NCBI GenBank assembly: GCA_037501455.1
Contig: CM074858.1
Coordinates: forward strand, 44,451,001-44,515,000
Origin: Lantana camara
Taxonomy: Eukaryota > Streptophyta > Magnoliopsida > Lamiales > Verbenaceae
Direction: 5' to 3'
Length of the DNA stretch: 64,000 nt
Below are positions 45,361-57,399 of the stretch, in pieces. Position 1 is the stretch's first letter. Each line of letters opens with the position of its first letter. Below the pieces are notes generated by a model. That model worked only from the letters and a program-made list of their open reading frames with translations, was not told the origin of the DNA and searched no databases. A program made the translations under genes and the position numbers.

Positions 45361-45690
45361 AAACTCAATCAAACATGGCTCGGTGCTTGACTTGTCTTCA
45401 ATATCTTTAGTGTGCCCAATGGCAAGATGATAAACCCTCTAATGATTCTATTCTGACTTATACTGCTTCTAACCCTATTCGATCCCTCATCATTCACCTA
45501 TAACCTTATTTCAGCAAGACCAACTCTTTTAAGCAACCGAGCTTTGACCTTCCAGTATACCTTTAGAACATCCATCCGGTGTCAGGTCTAAATCCACTAT
45601 CTTTACCCATATCAGAGTCTACCATATTCTCGAAGGCAACTACCCTTGACAACCTTGAAAGTTCAATCCCGATCTTAAAATATCCGTCAT
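45361..45690. other. unassigned decayed sequence between two LTRs
   Basis: No frame longer than a few dozen codons and no recognisable domain. Base composition and run of short pseudo-frames on the minus strand are like decayed Gypsy interiors elsewhere in the window, but I cannot assign it. Confidence 0.3.
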
Positions 45691-45851
45691 TGTTGTGTGT
45701 AGAAATTGCATGATTTTAATCGTTAAATAGATGATATTCTGGAGCCCTTTGATGCGTTTGTGTGTTTATTTGACTCAGTTTAGGTGTCATTAGAGTTGGA
45801 GTTACAAAACGGCAAAGCAGAGAGATTTCACGCATTTTTTGGAGAAAAAGT

Positions 45852-46064
45852 GGTAACTCCCGTTACCGTTTAGCAGTACTAAAGGAGCAACTCCCGTTAA
45901 TAGCCACAGGAGAACGGTTTTGGCGAGAACAGATGGGTAACGCCTGTTACCCCTACGCAGAAGGAATTAGGTAACGCCCGTTACCAGTAACAGCGTTAAT
46001 ACGATTTCAGGCCATTAACGGGCGTTAACGATGGCAAGGTAAAAAATTGGTAACGCCCGTTACC
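45852..46064. repeat. palindrome array, GGTAACGCCCGTTACC type
   Basis: GGTAACTCCCGTTACC (45852-45867), GGGTAACGCCTGTTACCC (45935-45952), GGTAACGCCCGTTACC (45970-45985 and 46049-46064) and TTAACGGGCGTTAA (46015-46028), with half units between. The array ends 30 bases upstream of the TATA-like box. The sequence type is the same as unit 1 at 5610-5629 although the two LTRs are otherwise unrelated. Confidence 0.93.
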
Positions 46065-46093
46065 TAGGGCAGCGAGAATTCTCCTAGGGTTGT

Positions 46094-46100
46094 TATATAT
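46094..46100 (+). promoter_or_regulatory. TATA-like box
   Basis: TATATAT preceded by a palindrome array and followed by a purine-rich leader of about 200 bases. Confidence 0.5.
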
Positions 46101-48322
46101 GTGCGTTTTGGAGTCTTTTTTAGAGAGATTTTCTTCGGTTCATGACCTAGATTGGAGTCTTCAAGGAGAAAAGAAGGAGAGATGCCAGAGAGAGTTAGAC
46201 AGAGAAAAAGAGTTTCCCTACCAAGTCAAGACCTAGGGTTTGGAAGAAGACTTAGAGGTTCAGAAGATTTTTAGAGAATTTGAGAAGACGGTGGGATTGA
46301 ATTCTGAGAACAATCTTTGGTTTTATTGTTGCTTTAATTCCTAAACTAATTCCTTTGATTTTTAGTTTTAGTTGTTATGCTAGTTTCGTTCTAGAGTTTT
46401 GCTGAATGTTCATGAGTTTAATTGTTAGACTTTATTTAGATTCGTTGACCATGATTTATGTTAATGCAGTTTCCTTTAGTTTTATGATTTTTGCTTCAAG
46501 TATGAGTAGCTAATTATCTAAGGCTAGGGGAAGTGATGATGATTGCATGATGGATGTGTGATGAGATACTTGAGTGACTTGTGTTAATTCTTAGTTTGAA
46601 AACTGGTTTGAATTGACTTGCGATGGAATGATCACCCGTAGCATGTGTCACAATTACCTATAAATCGAAAGAGTGATGGTAGTTTAGAGGTTTTTCAATA
46701 CTTGTGAGTTGTAGGGTACAAAGAGATTTGGTCCTAGCTTATATAACAGTAATCTTATTCCATGCCGAGCCGCTAAAATACTGAATTACACTAGTCTTGT
46801 TCCTATGGTTTAATTAACTATTGGTGATTGCGAGAGCAACATTGACCACTAATTAAGCACTTGGTTACACCTCGAGAGAGGGTAATTCAAATATAAGTGA
46901 TTAGGTTGTAGAATTACACTTGTCAAACAAGTATCACATGTAACACCCCGCACGTGAGGCGCCACATCCCCCGCACTATGACCCGACACGTGTACCAAAT
47001 GGAGAGTCCGCACACGCACCAAGTCACAGCGAACGAGTGACAAACGAAAACGCACACACTAGCTATGTAACATCTCGCTCGTCCGTCCGTGCAGGTACGC
47101 GGTTCGAGAGTGCTATGTACGCATTTAAATTATTTTAATTATGAAAATATGTGTTATTTTAATGATTATGTGATTATTTGAAATTAATTGTAATTATTTG
47201 TTTAACCTTTAATTTATTATTAAACGTTTTTGTCAACGTGCCTGGGATTTTACCTTCTATTTGTCCGAATTTAATTCTGATTTTTGTGAATTCTTGGTAT
47301 GCGTGAAATATGTGAGTTATGAACGTGTTTACATGCTCGTTACATTTTTTAGAGTTAGTTTTATTTGGTTCTTGGCTCGTTTTGTAAAGATGGGATTTAT
47401 GAGGGACTCGAGGGCCTAACTAGCTTTAGAGCACCTTGGGTTCCGGACGCCATAACTTGAGCTCGGGAATTCGGATTCGAATTCCCGAAGAAGCGTCGGA
47501 CTCGTAATGAAGAAAGGAAACTTTTCAACCTGATTTGGTATTTTTATAAGCCCATTTGGACCCCTGTTTTTCACCCGGAATGAGCAGCTTGCACCAAAGT
47601 GACCCCTTTTGACTAGTCTTGCACTTGTGGGCCCCATTTAACCCCAAATTAAACCCAACCCTTGACTTATATTAACCAAGGTAAGCCCTAAATCTCTCCC
47701 TCAGCCCTTATTTCGAACCAAACCCTCCTCAAAAGAAGAAAAGAGCAGCCAAGTTCAGCTCCAAGGAAGAAGAGAGAAGAAAGAAGGGTAACTATTCACA
47801 TCTTCAAGAATTTGGACCCAATCTTCATCAAATCTCTTCCAAATTGAAAGGTAAGTTAATATTTTTGATCTGATTGCCTTTTTTATCATTTTACCTTCCA
47901 CTTTGCAAGATTTCATCTATGTTTGATCATCCTTTGGCTTAGAGCATGAATAGGCATGAATAGTGAGGGTTTAATGCATTTTCTTGATTCTTGCATGATT
48001 CTTTGTGGATTATTTTGATTTAAAGCATGATTTATGATCCAATGACATCCTATATGACTTATATTAACTTGGTTTGAGATTTGGTTTAGGATTCTTGAGT
48101 GAGCCATTGTTGGTTTTTGCATAAACTTGAAGAACTTGAATTTGTTTGAGCATCTTTTTCTTCCTCATCATTTAGCTTCGATTTTGGCATGTTTTAGGGC
48201 ATGAAACTTTGCATCTTTGATGCATATATCTGGTATTATGTGTTAGCTTGGTGGTTGTGTTGTTTGTTTGGAGTTTTTAGGGAGTTTTCAAGCTTTTCTC
48301 TCGAAAATTTGGCCCCTGACTC

Positions 48323-48459
48323 AAATCCACGGGGGTGGATTTTCTCTTTGAAAAAAATCCGCCGGGGTGGATTTGAGGCAGGCCCTCTTTGGAAATTTTT
48401 TTGAATTGAATCCGCCGGGGTGGATTTTCCCTTCGGGAAAAATCCAACGGGATGGATTT
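48323..48459. repeat. palindrome array, AAATCC..GGATTT type, four units (5' LTR)
   Basis: AAATCCACGGGGGTGGATTT (48323-48342), AAATCCGCCGGGGTGGATTT (48355-48374), a third GAATCCGCCGGGGTGGATTT (about 48408-48427) and AAATCCAACGGGATGGATTT (48440-48459). Units 3 and 4 are joined by GGATTTTCCC/GGGAAAAATCC arms. The centre CGGGG is fairly constant and the arms are AAATCCAC/GTGGATTT. Confidence 0.93.
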
Positions 48460-49321
48460 AGGTCTGTGGCTTCTTTAGCTCCAAACTTTGTTTTCTTGTT
48501 TCTTTTTGCTTGTTTCCTTAATTTGATCCCCATGCTTTACTAACATGTTATATTATATGTTATGTGGATATTAGTGAATTAATTACGTGAATTCGATGCT
48601 CATACGTGATATATATGGCCTAATATGTGTTATATGTTCTTTAACTTGCATGCATGAATCAATGTGACGTTTGATTGCCTCTTGTGATATTTTCTTATCT
48701 CGTTTGTGATATGCATGCAATATTAACGTGATGAACTATGTGTTATATGTTGTATTATGAATTTATTATGTGGATTGGTGCTCTTACGTGCAATACGTGC
48801 CCTAATATGCATTCTACCTTCTCCAACGTACATGTATGGCTTGATATTTTGTTTACGTGACTTTCATGTACTTGCATGGGATTTTTCTACTCTTTTTATG
48901 ACATGTATACATTCCTAATGTGTTATATAACCTGTTATGTACGTTATGTGAAATTGGTGGAGTTATTTTACGTGAAATATGTGAATATGATTCATTATGA
49001 GCTTATGTGACCTTCCATGGGCATGCATGCATGAACATAACATTTTCCTTGTCTTGCATGATTTTTCCTTGTTTCGTTAAGAGTGTGCATGCATGTCTAA
49101 CACGTTATGTGACGTGATGTGCTTGTTATGTAATTTCTATGAATTCGTTCAATGTGAAATATACGAGTTATGAATTAATATGATTCTTTATGGCTTCAAA
49201 TGATCTAATTGATATCTTATTGCATTCCTTATGCATCGTTAGCATCCATATGCATTTGCCGAGCGTCTAATTGGTACATTTCGAGTCTAAGGTTGTCTTT
49301 TGTTCTTTGCTTTGTCTTTAG

Positions 49322-49391
49322 GTTCGTTTCGTGGTGTCAAGGAGGTCTCTTAGAGGTATTTTGGCCCGTTTCGTTCGGCTTGGTCGACAAG
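49322..49391 (+). other. predicted internal leader exon of the LTR
   Basis: Preceded by TGCTTTGTCTTTAG and followed by ACAAG|GTGAGG, 70 bp, with GGAGGTCTCTTAGAGG resembling the core of the other modules. In the 3' LTR the same module (55997-56067) has its donor changed to AAG|TTGAGG or AAG|GTTGAG, which would disable it. Confidence 0.42.
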
Positions 49392-50731
49392 GTGAGGTTT
49401 CTTTCTTTTAGTTAAAACGACCTACAACCCTACTTGTATTTTGATCCCGCATGCGAATTACGTATATATATATATACTTAGATATGTGTATGATACGTAC
49501 TTTGTGGGATTTTGCCCATTTGCTATGAAATCATTGAAAACGGTTTTATATATACGTAACGTATTTTATGTTTGTTTGATTTGAAAAGGGTTGGTGTGTG
49601 TAAACGATTTTGAAAATAGCGAGATTACGACTTTGAGTTTGAAGTCGAAAAATTCTGAAATTTCGAAATTAATAAGACTATGACTTTTGATCTTTGAAAT
49701 GGGCCCGGGAAAGTGGTATGTGATTCTCGGGTCGACCACGGGGTCACCGAGCTCTCTCATTAACACAACCCCATTTTGGATGACTTGGCCTAACCTCGGG
49801 AGGTCGAGGGGATGGCGGGTCTCCTTTTGGCTGACGGTATCCCCGTCAGTGGAGCGGGTAGGATCCCCCGTATCCAAACTTTTGACAAGAGTACGAGGTT
49901 GAGGGAGCGCTTCCTCATCCCCAACCGGAGAAGGAGGATTGATTATGAATTTAGTATGTTTTCTGTTCGAATTCTGTAATGAAAGGAGTTAGGTGGGTTT
50001 GGAACTCGTTCTCGCCGAGTTATTTTGATTCCGATTATGAATATGGTTCGTGAAACGGGAGTGGACTTATAATTTCTAAAATGGGTTGATTTTGGCTTTC
50101 GGCCTTAAACCTTTTTATTTATATGTATTACTACGGGTTAAAATGTTTTAGATTGCAAAAACCACGCCCCGGTTCATGAACTTTCTAGCTTTGAATTTGG
50201 TTTGCTCTTACTTATATGTACGTGTGCCTGGGTTAGCCCCCTCACCAGTCTTTAGGACTGACCCCTCCTCGTTGTCTTCTTTTTCCCCTTTTGTTTCCTT
50301 TGAGTTGCAGGTTCCAGTTTGAGAAGTTTGTGTTTGGCGGAGGTCTTCTCTCGAGTTTTGGGTAGTATAGCGAGTCTCATGCATTTTGTGTTTGAGTTTA
50401 TTCAGTACTTTGAGCTTATGAAGGCATGTATATGATTATGGATTTAAATTGGAAATATTTGTATATAATTTTGACTCGTTTCATTTTCGTATATTTGGTT
50501 CTTCTTCTGAGCATGTTTGTAATTATGTTTGAATCCTGGGCTTCCGTATGCAATGTTTGTTTATCTTTCGGACTCTGATTTAGGGTCTAGACCGCCTAGC
50601 CTAGGTGAGATTTTGTTTGTCTCCGGTTCGCCATAGTTTGGCACGTGTACGGAGTTCCCATTTCGTTACACGTGTTGAGTTAGGGTGCGGGGGATGTAGT
50701 GCTCTGCGCTCCGGGGTGCTACATCCTTAAG

Positions 50732-50743
50732 TGGTATCAAAGC
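50732..50743 (+). other. primer-binding site with one mismatch
   Basis: TGGTATCAAAGC followed by TCCTGGTTGC, eight bases inside the LTR end. One base (A for G) differs from the usual initiator-Met complement. Confidence 0.9.
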
Positions 50744-51264
50744 TCCTGGTTGCAAAACCGGAGCTCTAGTGTCGTGTCGGGTCTGTCTAGGTCATTCGGC
50801 ATAGGATTATATGTTTGTTTGCATTCATTCTTATCAATTATGTGAATTACCTGAATTATTTGGATTATCTGCGTTAATAGTTCACATGAACATGCACTAA
50901 AACACTGCATGCATCACTATTTCTTGAAAATTGTGCTTTTATCTCAGGATATAGTCTCAATATTGGTCAAAAATACCGGGAAAACAAAGGAAATGAGTGT
51001 CTTCGGTCTACATGAAGTTTTAGGGGTTTGATCTTTCGAAGTAATAAGAAAAGGGATGATGATGTCAAAATCAAGAAAAGTATATCCGAGGTGGAATGGG
51101 TTGGAAAACTGGTTCGGAAAGTTTCCAAGAAAAGATGAAATATATTTTTCCATTCAAATTTAAGGTTGAGCTTTGAGGTGGTTCAAGAAGTAGAGTTTGA
51201 AGGGCTTGAGAGGAGATCGCTTAGGAGACTTTACTCGAGAATCTTTTATCAGTCTGCTCGTTCC

Positions 51265-52095
51265 AATGCAACAGTGAGAAGCATTCCAAGAGTTCTTAAA
51301 TCCTAAACAAGAACTGAAGAATATGGTCGAATTTATGATGGAGTTTGAGAGGTTGGAATTTGAGAAATTACCCTAAATCCGAAATTTCGACAAGGGAATG
51401 AGGAAGATGGAAGATGTTATATTAGAAACTTAAGAGACCCGTATCGAGAAAAGATCTCCTTAAAGTCCGGAATTACTACCAGTGAATAAGGATGGAATTC
51501 AAGAAGTTCACCAACTTCAGTTGTACCTACTTCATTCGAGGAACAAGGGATGCGGTTCTAATGGAGATGGACAAACAAAGGTTCTAATCTCACAGTTCTT
51601 ATTCGGGATGTAGGTCCGGTTTGAGTTGGAGTACGAGGAAGAGATTTAAGCTTTGAGAAAAAATTCAAGGACTTCAAAGTGCCCTTAATGCCAAACAAAA
51701 AAAAAAAGAGTTGAAGTAGGTGGATGTTTTTTTTTAGTTGGGATTTCAAGATCGGCCGCCGAAGAAGTTGTCTTAAAGTTCGACATCTTACTTCCGTATA
51801 CCGGAAACATACTCTGATTTCTTCAAGATTGAGAGATAAAGGTTCAGTCTAAGTTTCAAAATCAAGTGAGGAATTTGAATTTCAAGAGTTTTTAAGGAAT
51901 TTCGAGACCTCAACAACATTATGAGAAGAACAAGATTCGATTCTCAAATGAGAGGTTTGATGTTCCTTTCACCGGAACCAATTCAATAACCCAATCGTCG
52001 AAGTCCAAAAGATGTGGATGGGAGTTCACAAAAGGGAGATCGAGGAAATGCTTCAAATGTGGAAAATTTTGATCTGTAGCAAGAGTTCGTCCGAC
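51265..52095 (+). pseudogene. Gypsy gag remnant with decayed zinc knuckle
   Basis: Around 51280-51380 the text reads FQEFLNPKQELKNMVEFMMEFERLEF, fitting the retrotransposon gag core (EFLxLKQ...VAEYxxEFERL). At about 52038-52060 a second piece reads CFKCGKF, the first half of a CCHC knuckle, followed by a stop. Several stops and frameshifts intervene. Confidence 0.7.
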
Positions 52096-52689
52096 GAACA
52101 ACCAGAATTCGAATACTTCACAATACCGTGATTTCAAGATCCCGGTTCAAGCACAAGGTAACCCTTTCGAGAGATAAAAAGTGGACACCGAAATCAACAA
52201 TACCACTACGGTGAACGGTACACTAAAACATTCATGGCACTTCATACATGCATTTTATTTAATTGGGGAAACCCGCTTACTTGTTACCTTTCTTTTCTCG
52301 TTGCCCCTGGTTTCTTACTTGTTGTTGGTTTGCTTCGTTGTGTGAACTCTCTTTTGAAGAGAGTTTGGTAAGGTGAGTGCTCGAGAGTGCCTGGTGAGTT
52401 GTGAGGGCCGAGCTCCTGGAGGTTCTTCTTGAAGGCGCCTAGTTAAGGTACGGTATTGCCATAGGCGTTGGGTGGTTGCGTTAGGAGGTCCTTTTTGAGG
52501 GCTCAATGATATTTTTGCGTACTAGATTGAAGGCTAGCCCATTTGTATCCTTCTTGGAGTGGCTGGTTATTCCGGGACGGTGCAACAAGCTTTGTGGCTT
52601 GCCTTTAGGGTAATCGAAGGGTCGAGCCAAGCTTGAGGAGACAAAGATCGGAGTAAGACCCTTTTTGATGTTCCTTGAGGGTTGTATTT

Positions 52690-53170
52690 CATCACCACTT
52701 GATAGGGACGTCGAAGTGGTCGTGATCTTTATCCCGGAGTTGGATCTTTCTTGAAGATTTCCTACCGGATAACTCTAGTGTGGGTATTGGAGTTCTTGAA
52801 GTAGTCAATAAGCTCTCAGAAGATAATTTCATCAGTTGAGTACTTCTTTGTGGAGTGCTTAGTCCTATCTAAGGAAGAAGATGGACTTTAAGATGAATAT
52901 AAATTACTGTGAGCAACACGGGGTTAATCGTGGGAGAAGAATACCCTCTGCTAGCTTCGAAGAGTGGTGTCTTCGCGCTTCTTCAGAGTTTCGTTGGTGG
53001 CTCCGAGTGTGGTTTCTACAAGGGTATTACAGACTACGTGTTCCGGTAGAAGAACCGAGAATTGCCTCAGACTGTAAGCCTCTAGTGTTATCGGGATTCG
53101 ACAGGAGATTCGTCTTTTATAGATGGCCATCCCGTGACATGAACAGCAAAGAAGAGGCACGGTTTTGAGT
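52690..53170 (+). pseudogene. Gypsy reverse transcriptase remnant
   Basis: In shifting frames: DRDVEVVVIFIPE (about 52703), then LEVVNKLSEDNFIS (about 52800), then VWFLQGYYRLRVPVEE (about 53004-53051) in the open stretch 52881-53168. These correspond in order to the N-terminal third of Gypsy RT (the DREVEFxIxLIPG, LxxLLDKGFIRPS and DLRSGYYQLRVREED blocks). The YxDD region is not seen, and RNase H and integrase are missing. Confidence 0.75.
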
Positions 53171-53713
53171 GGATGAGGCTTTTGAAGAGAGTCGCCTTCG
53201 GCATCGGCTTTGTTTCCGAGGTACTCAAAAATTTTCCGTTGCAATCGAGGTACAAAGAAAGACTTTGGTTGTGCGTGCTAATGGAGAGTTGGAGCCTATG
53301 TCCCTAGAAGTGCTCGGTACGAGACTAATTCCACTCTTGGTTCGAGACTTGAAGATCCGGTGATGATATGTTGGCATAAGAAAAGAGGTTGCAAACTTTG
53401 TGTAGCAATATCTAATATGCCATTGGTGGAAGACCGAATATCGGGAATCGGAAGGATTCTCCAACTACTTCTAAATTCTACTTGGAAGTGGGAGCAAACG
53501 ACTAAGGGCTTCGTGTCCGGATTGCTAACCTTAAGGAGAACTTGTGCGAGAGTCGAGGGGTTGCTCGTTTAACGGGTTAACCTATTTTCTCTTAGCTTGG
53601 CGGTTCGATGACTTTCGAGTGCTTTGGGAGTCCGACGAGAAGATCTTTGGAGATGAACTTCATTCCCGGTTCGATCAACACTTTGCTTTAGGACCTGAGG
53701 ACAGGTCCTTTTG

Positions 53714-53724
53714 AAGGAGGGGAG
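53714..53724 (+). other. polypurine tract
   Basis: GAAGGAGGGGAG followed by TT and the LTR start; preceded by hairpin GGACCTG/CAGGTCC (53691-53708). Confidence 0.9.
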
Positions 53725-53726
53725 TT

Positions 53727-56700
53727 TGTAACATCTCGCTCGTCCATCCGTGCAGGTACGCGGTTCGAGAGTGCTATGTGCGCATTTAAATTATTTTAAT
53801 TATGAAAATATGTGTTATTTTAATGATTATGTGATTATTTGAAACTAATTTTAATTATTTGTTTAACCTTTAATTTATTATTAAACGTTTTTGTCAACGT
53901 GCCTGGGATTTTACCTTCTATGTGTACGAATTTAATTCTGATTTTTGTGAATTCTTGGTATGCGTGAAATATGTAAGTTATGAACGTGTTTACATGCTCG
54001 TTACGTGTTTTAGAGTTAGTTTTATTTGGTTCTTGGCTCGTTTTGTAAAGACGGGATTTATGAGGGACTCGAGGGCCTAACTAGCTTTAGCGCACCTTGG
54101 GTTCCGGACGCCATAACTTGAGCTCGGGAATTCGGATTCGAATTCCGGAAGAAGCCTCGGACTCGTAACAAAGAAAGAAAACTTTTAAACCTGATTTGGT
54201 ATTTTTATAAGCCCATTTGGACCCCCGTTTTTCACCCGGAATGAGCCGCTTGCACCAAAGTGACCCCTTTTGACTAGTCTTGCACTTGTGGGCCCCATTT
54301 AACCCCAAATTAAACCCAACCCCTGACTTATATTAACCAAGGTAAGCCCTAAATCTCTCCCTCAGCCCTTATTTCGAACCAAACCCTCCTCAAAAGAAGA
54401 AAAGAGCAGCCAAGTTCAGCTCCAAGGAAGAATAGAGAAGAAAGAAGGGTAACTATTCACATCTTCAAGAATTTGGACCCAATCTTCATCAAATCTCTTC
54501 CAAATTGAAAGGTAAGTTAATATTTGTGATCTAATTGACTTTTTGATCATTTTACCTTCCACTTTGCAAGATTTCATCTATGTTTGATCATCCTTTGGCT
54601 TATAGCATGAATAGGCATGAATAGTGAGGGTTTAATGCATTTTCTTGATTCTTGCATGATTCTTTGTGGATTCTTTTGATTTAAAGCATGATTTATGATC
54701 CTATGACATCCTATATGACTTATATGAACTTGGTTTGAGATTTGGTTTAGGATTCTTGAGTGAGCCATTGTTGGTTTTTGCATAAACTTGAAGAACTTGA
54801 ATTTGTTTGAGCATTTTTTTCTTCCTCATCATTTAGCTTCGATTTTGGCATGTTTTAGGGCATGAAACTTTGCATCTTTGCTGCATATATCTTGTATTAT
54901 GTGTTAGCTTGGTCGTTGTGTGGTTAGTTTGGAGTTTTTAGGGAGTTTTCAAGCTTTTCTCTCGAAAATTTGGCCCCTGACTCAAATCCACGGGAGTGGA
55001 TTTTCTCTTTGAAAAAAATCCGCCGGGGTGGATTTGAGGCAGGCCCTCTTTGGAAAATTTTCTGAATTGAATCCGCCGGGGTGGATTTTCCCTTTGGAAA
55101 AAATCCACCGGGGTGGATTTAGGTCAGTGGCTTCTTTAGCTCCGAACTTTGTTTTCTTGTTTCTTTTTGCTTGTTTCCTTATTCTTCCATGCTTAATTTG
55201 ATCCCCATGCTTTACTAACATGTTATATTATATGTTATGTGGATATTTGTGAATTAATTACGTGAATTCGATGCTCATACGTGATATATATGGCCTAATA
55301 TGTGTTATATGTTCTTTAACTTGCATGCATGAATCAATGTGACGTTTGATTGCCTCTTGTGATATTTTCTTGTCTCGTTTGTGATATGCATGCGATATTA
55401 ACGTGATGAACTATGTGTTATATGTTGTATTATAAATTTATTATGTGGATTGGTGCTCTTACGTGCAATACGTGCCCTAATATGCATTCTTCCTTCTCCA
55501 ACGTACATGTATGGCTTGATATTTTGTTTACATGACTTTCATGTACTTGCATGGGATTTTTCTACTCTTTTTCTGGCTTGTATACATTCCTAATGTGTTA
55601 TATAACATGTTATGTACGCTATGTGAAATTGGTGGAGTTATTTTACGTGAAATATGTGAATATGATTCATTATGAGCTTATGTGACCTTCTATGTGCATG
55701 CATACATGAACATGACATTTTCCTTATCTTGCATGATTTTTCCTTGTTTCGTTAAGAGTGTGCATGCATGTCTAACACGTTATGTGACGTGATGTGCTTG
55801 TTATGTAATTTCTATGAATTCGTTCAATGTGAAATATACGAGTTATGAATTAATATGATTATTTACGGCTTCAAATGATCTAATTGATATCTTATTGCAT
55901 CCCTTATGCATCGTTAGCATCCATATGCATTTGCCGAGCGTCTAATTGGTACATTTCGAGTCTAAGGTTGTCTTTTGTTCTTTTCTTTGTCTTTAGGTTC
56001 GTTTCGTGGGTGTCGAGGAGGTCTCTTAGAGGTACTTTCGCCCGTTTCGTTCGGCTTGGTCGACAAGTTGAGGTTTCTTTCTTTTAGTTAAAACGACCTA
56101 CAACCCTACCTATATTTTGATCCCGCATGCGAATTACGTATATATATATATACTTAGATATGTGTATGATATGTACTTTGTGGGATTTCTCCCATTTGCT
56201 ATGAAATCATTGAAAATGCTTTTATATATACGTAACCTATTTTATGTTTGTTTGATTTGAAAAGGGTTGGTGTGTGTAAACGATTTTGAAAATTGCGAGA
56301 TTACGACTTTGAGTTTGAAGTCGAAAAATTCTGAAATTTCGAAATTAATAAGACTATGACTTTTGATCTTTGAAATGGGCCCGGGGAAGTGGTATGTGAT
56401 TCTCGGGTCGACCACGGGGTCGCCGAGCTCTCTCATCAACACAACCCCATTTTGGATGACTTGGCCTAACCTCGGGAGGTCGAGGGAATGGCGGGTCTCC
56501 TTTTGGCTGACGGTATCCCCATCAGTGGAGCGGGTAGGATCCCTCGTCTCTGAACTTTTGGCGAGAGTACGGGGTTGAGGGAGCGCTTCCTCATCCCCAA
56601 CCGGAGAAGGAGGATTGATTATGAATTTGGTATGTTTTCTGTTCGAATTCTGTTATGAAAGGAGTTAGGTGGGTTTGGAACTCGTTCTCGCCGAGTTATT

Positions 56701-57399
56701 TTGATTCCGATTGTGAATATGGTTCGTAAAACGGGAGTGGACTTATAATTTCTAAAATTGGTTGATTTTGGCTTTCGGCCTTAAACCTTTTTATTTATAT
56801 GTATTACTACGGGTTAAAATGTTTTAGATTGCAAAAACCACGCCCCGGTTCATGAACTTTCTAGCTTTGAATTTGCTTTGCTCTTACTTATATGTACGTG
56901 TGCATGGGTTAGCCCCCTCACCAGTCTTTAGGACTGACCCCTCCTCGTTGTCTTCTTTTTCCGCTTTTGTTTCCTTTGAGTTGCAGGTTCCAGTTTGAGA
57001 AGTTTGTGCTAGGCGGCGGTCTTCTCTCGAGTTTTGGGTAGTATAGCAAGTTTTATGCATTTTATGTTTGTGTTTATTCAGTACTTTGAGCTTATGAAGG
57101 CATGTATATGATTATGGATTTAAATTGGAAATATTTGTATATAATTTTGACTCGTTTCATTTTCGTATATTTGGTTCTTCTTCTGAGCATGTTTGTAATT
57201 ATGTTTGAATCCTGGGCTTCCGTATGCAATGTTTGTTTATCTTTCGCACTCTGATTTAGGGTCTAGACCGCCTAGCCTAGGTGAGATTTTGTTTGTCTCC
57301 CGTTCGCCATAGTTTGGCACATGTACGGAGTTCCCATTTCGTTACACGTGTTGAGTTATGGTGCTGGGGATGTAGTGCTCTGCGCTCCGGGGTGCTACA
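53727..57399 (+). repeat. 3' LTR, 3673 bp
   Basis: Aligns end to end with 47066-50723. Palindrome array at 54984-55120: here the first unit is AAATCCACGGGAGTGGATTT and the last AAATCCACCGGGGTGGATTT, so units differ from the sister LTR yet most keep their symmetry. Confidence 0.95.

Larger units (their letters stand above)
45691..46938 (+). mobile_element. LTR fragment of an unrelated retrotransposon family
   Basis: Starts TGTTGTGTGTAG. It shares none of the boxes of the TGTAAC LTR group. It has a palindrome array (45852-46064), a TATA-like TATATAT (46094-46100), a purine-rich leader (46110-46290), and then AGTAGCTAATTATCTAAGGC and GATCACCC-type text that recalls LTRs of non-chromovirus Gypsy elements (Athila/Tat group); this last point is from memory. 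It is cut at 46939 by a minus LTR. Confidence 0.55.
47066..50723 (+). repeat. 5' LTR, 3658 bp
   Basis: TGTAACATCTCG to GGGGTGCTACA. Contains the CCTTGGGTTCCGGACGCCAT box (47433), 5' splice-like AAAG|GTAAGT (about 47850), palindrome array (48323-48459), exon-like module (49322-49391), hairpin CAGTC/GACTG (50246-50260) and 3' splice-like TTGCAG (about 50309). Confidence 0.95.
47066..57399 (+). mobile_element. Complete but decayed Gypsy element
   Basis: Two LTRs (47066-50723 and 53727-57399) flank a 3003-bp interior. A perfect target-site duplication AGCTA lies at 47061-47065 and 57400-57404, and the host LTR reads through when the insert is removed. PBS (50732) and PPT (53714-53724) are present. 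The interior holds broken gag, zinc-knuckle and RT remnants; integrase is not visible. LTR length, PBS and RT type fit the chromovirus (Tekay/Del-like) lineage, though I cannot prove that. LTR copies differ at many sites, so it is older than the element at 33084. Confidence 0.93.

Noticed and set aside
52348..52370. AACTCTC/GAGAGTT hairpin in the interior of the 47066 element as a member of the 38970 array
   Set aside because: Only one unit, a different loop, and far from the PPT, so homology to the array is not supported.
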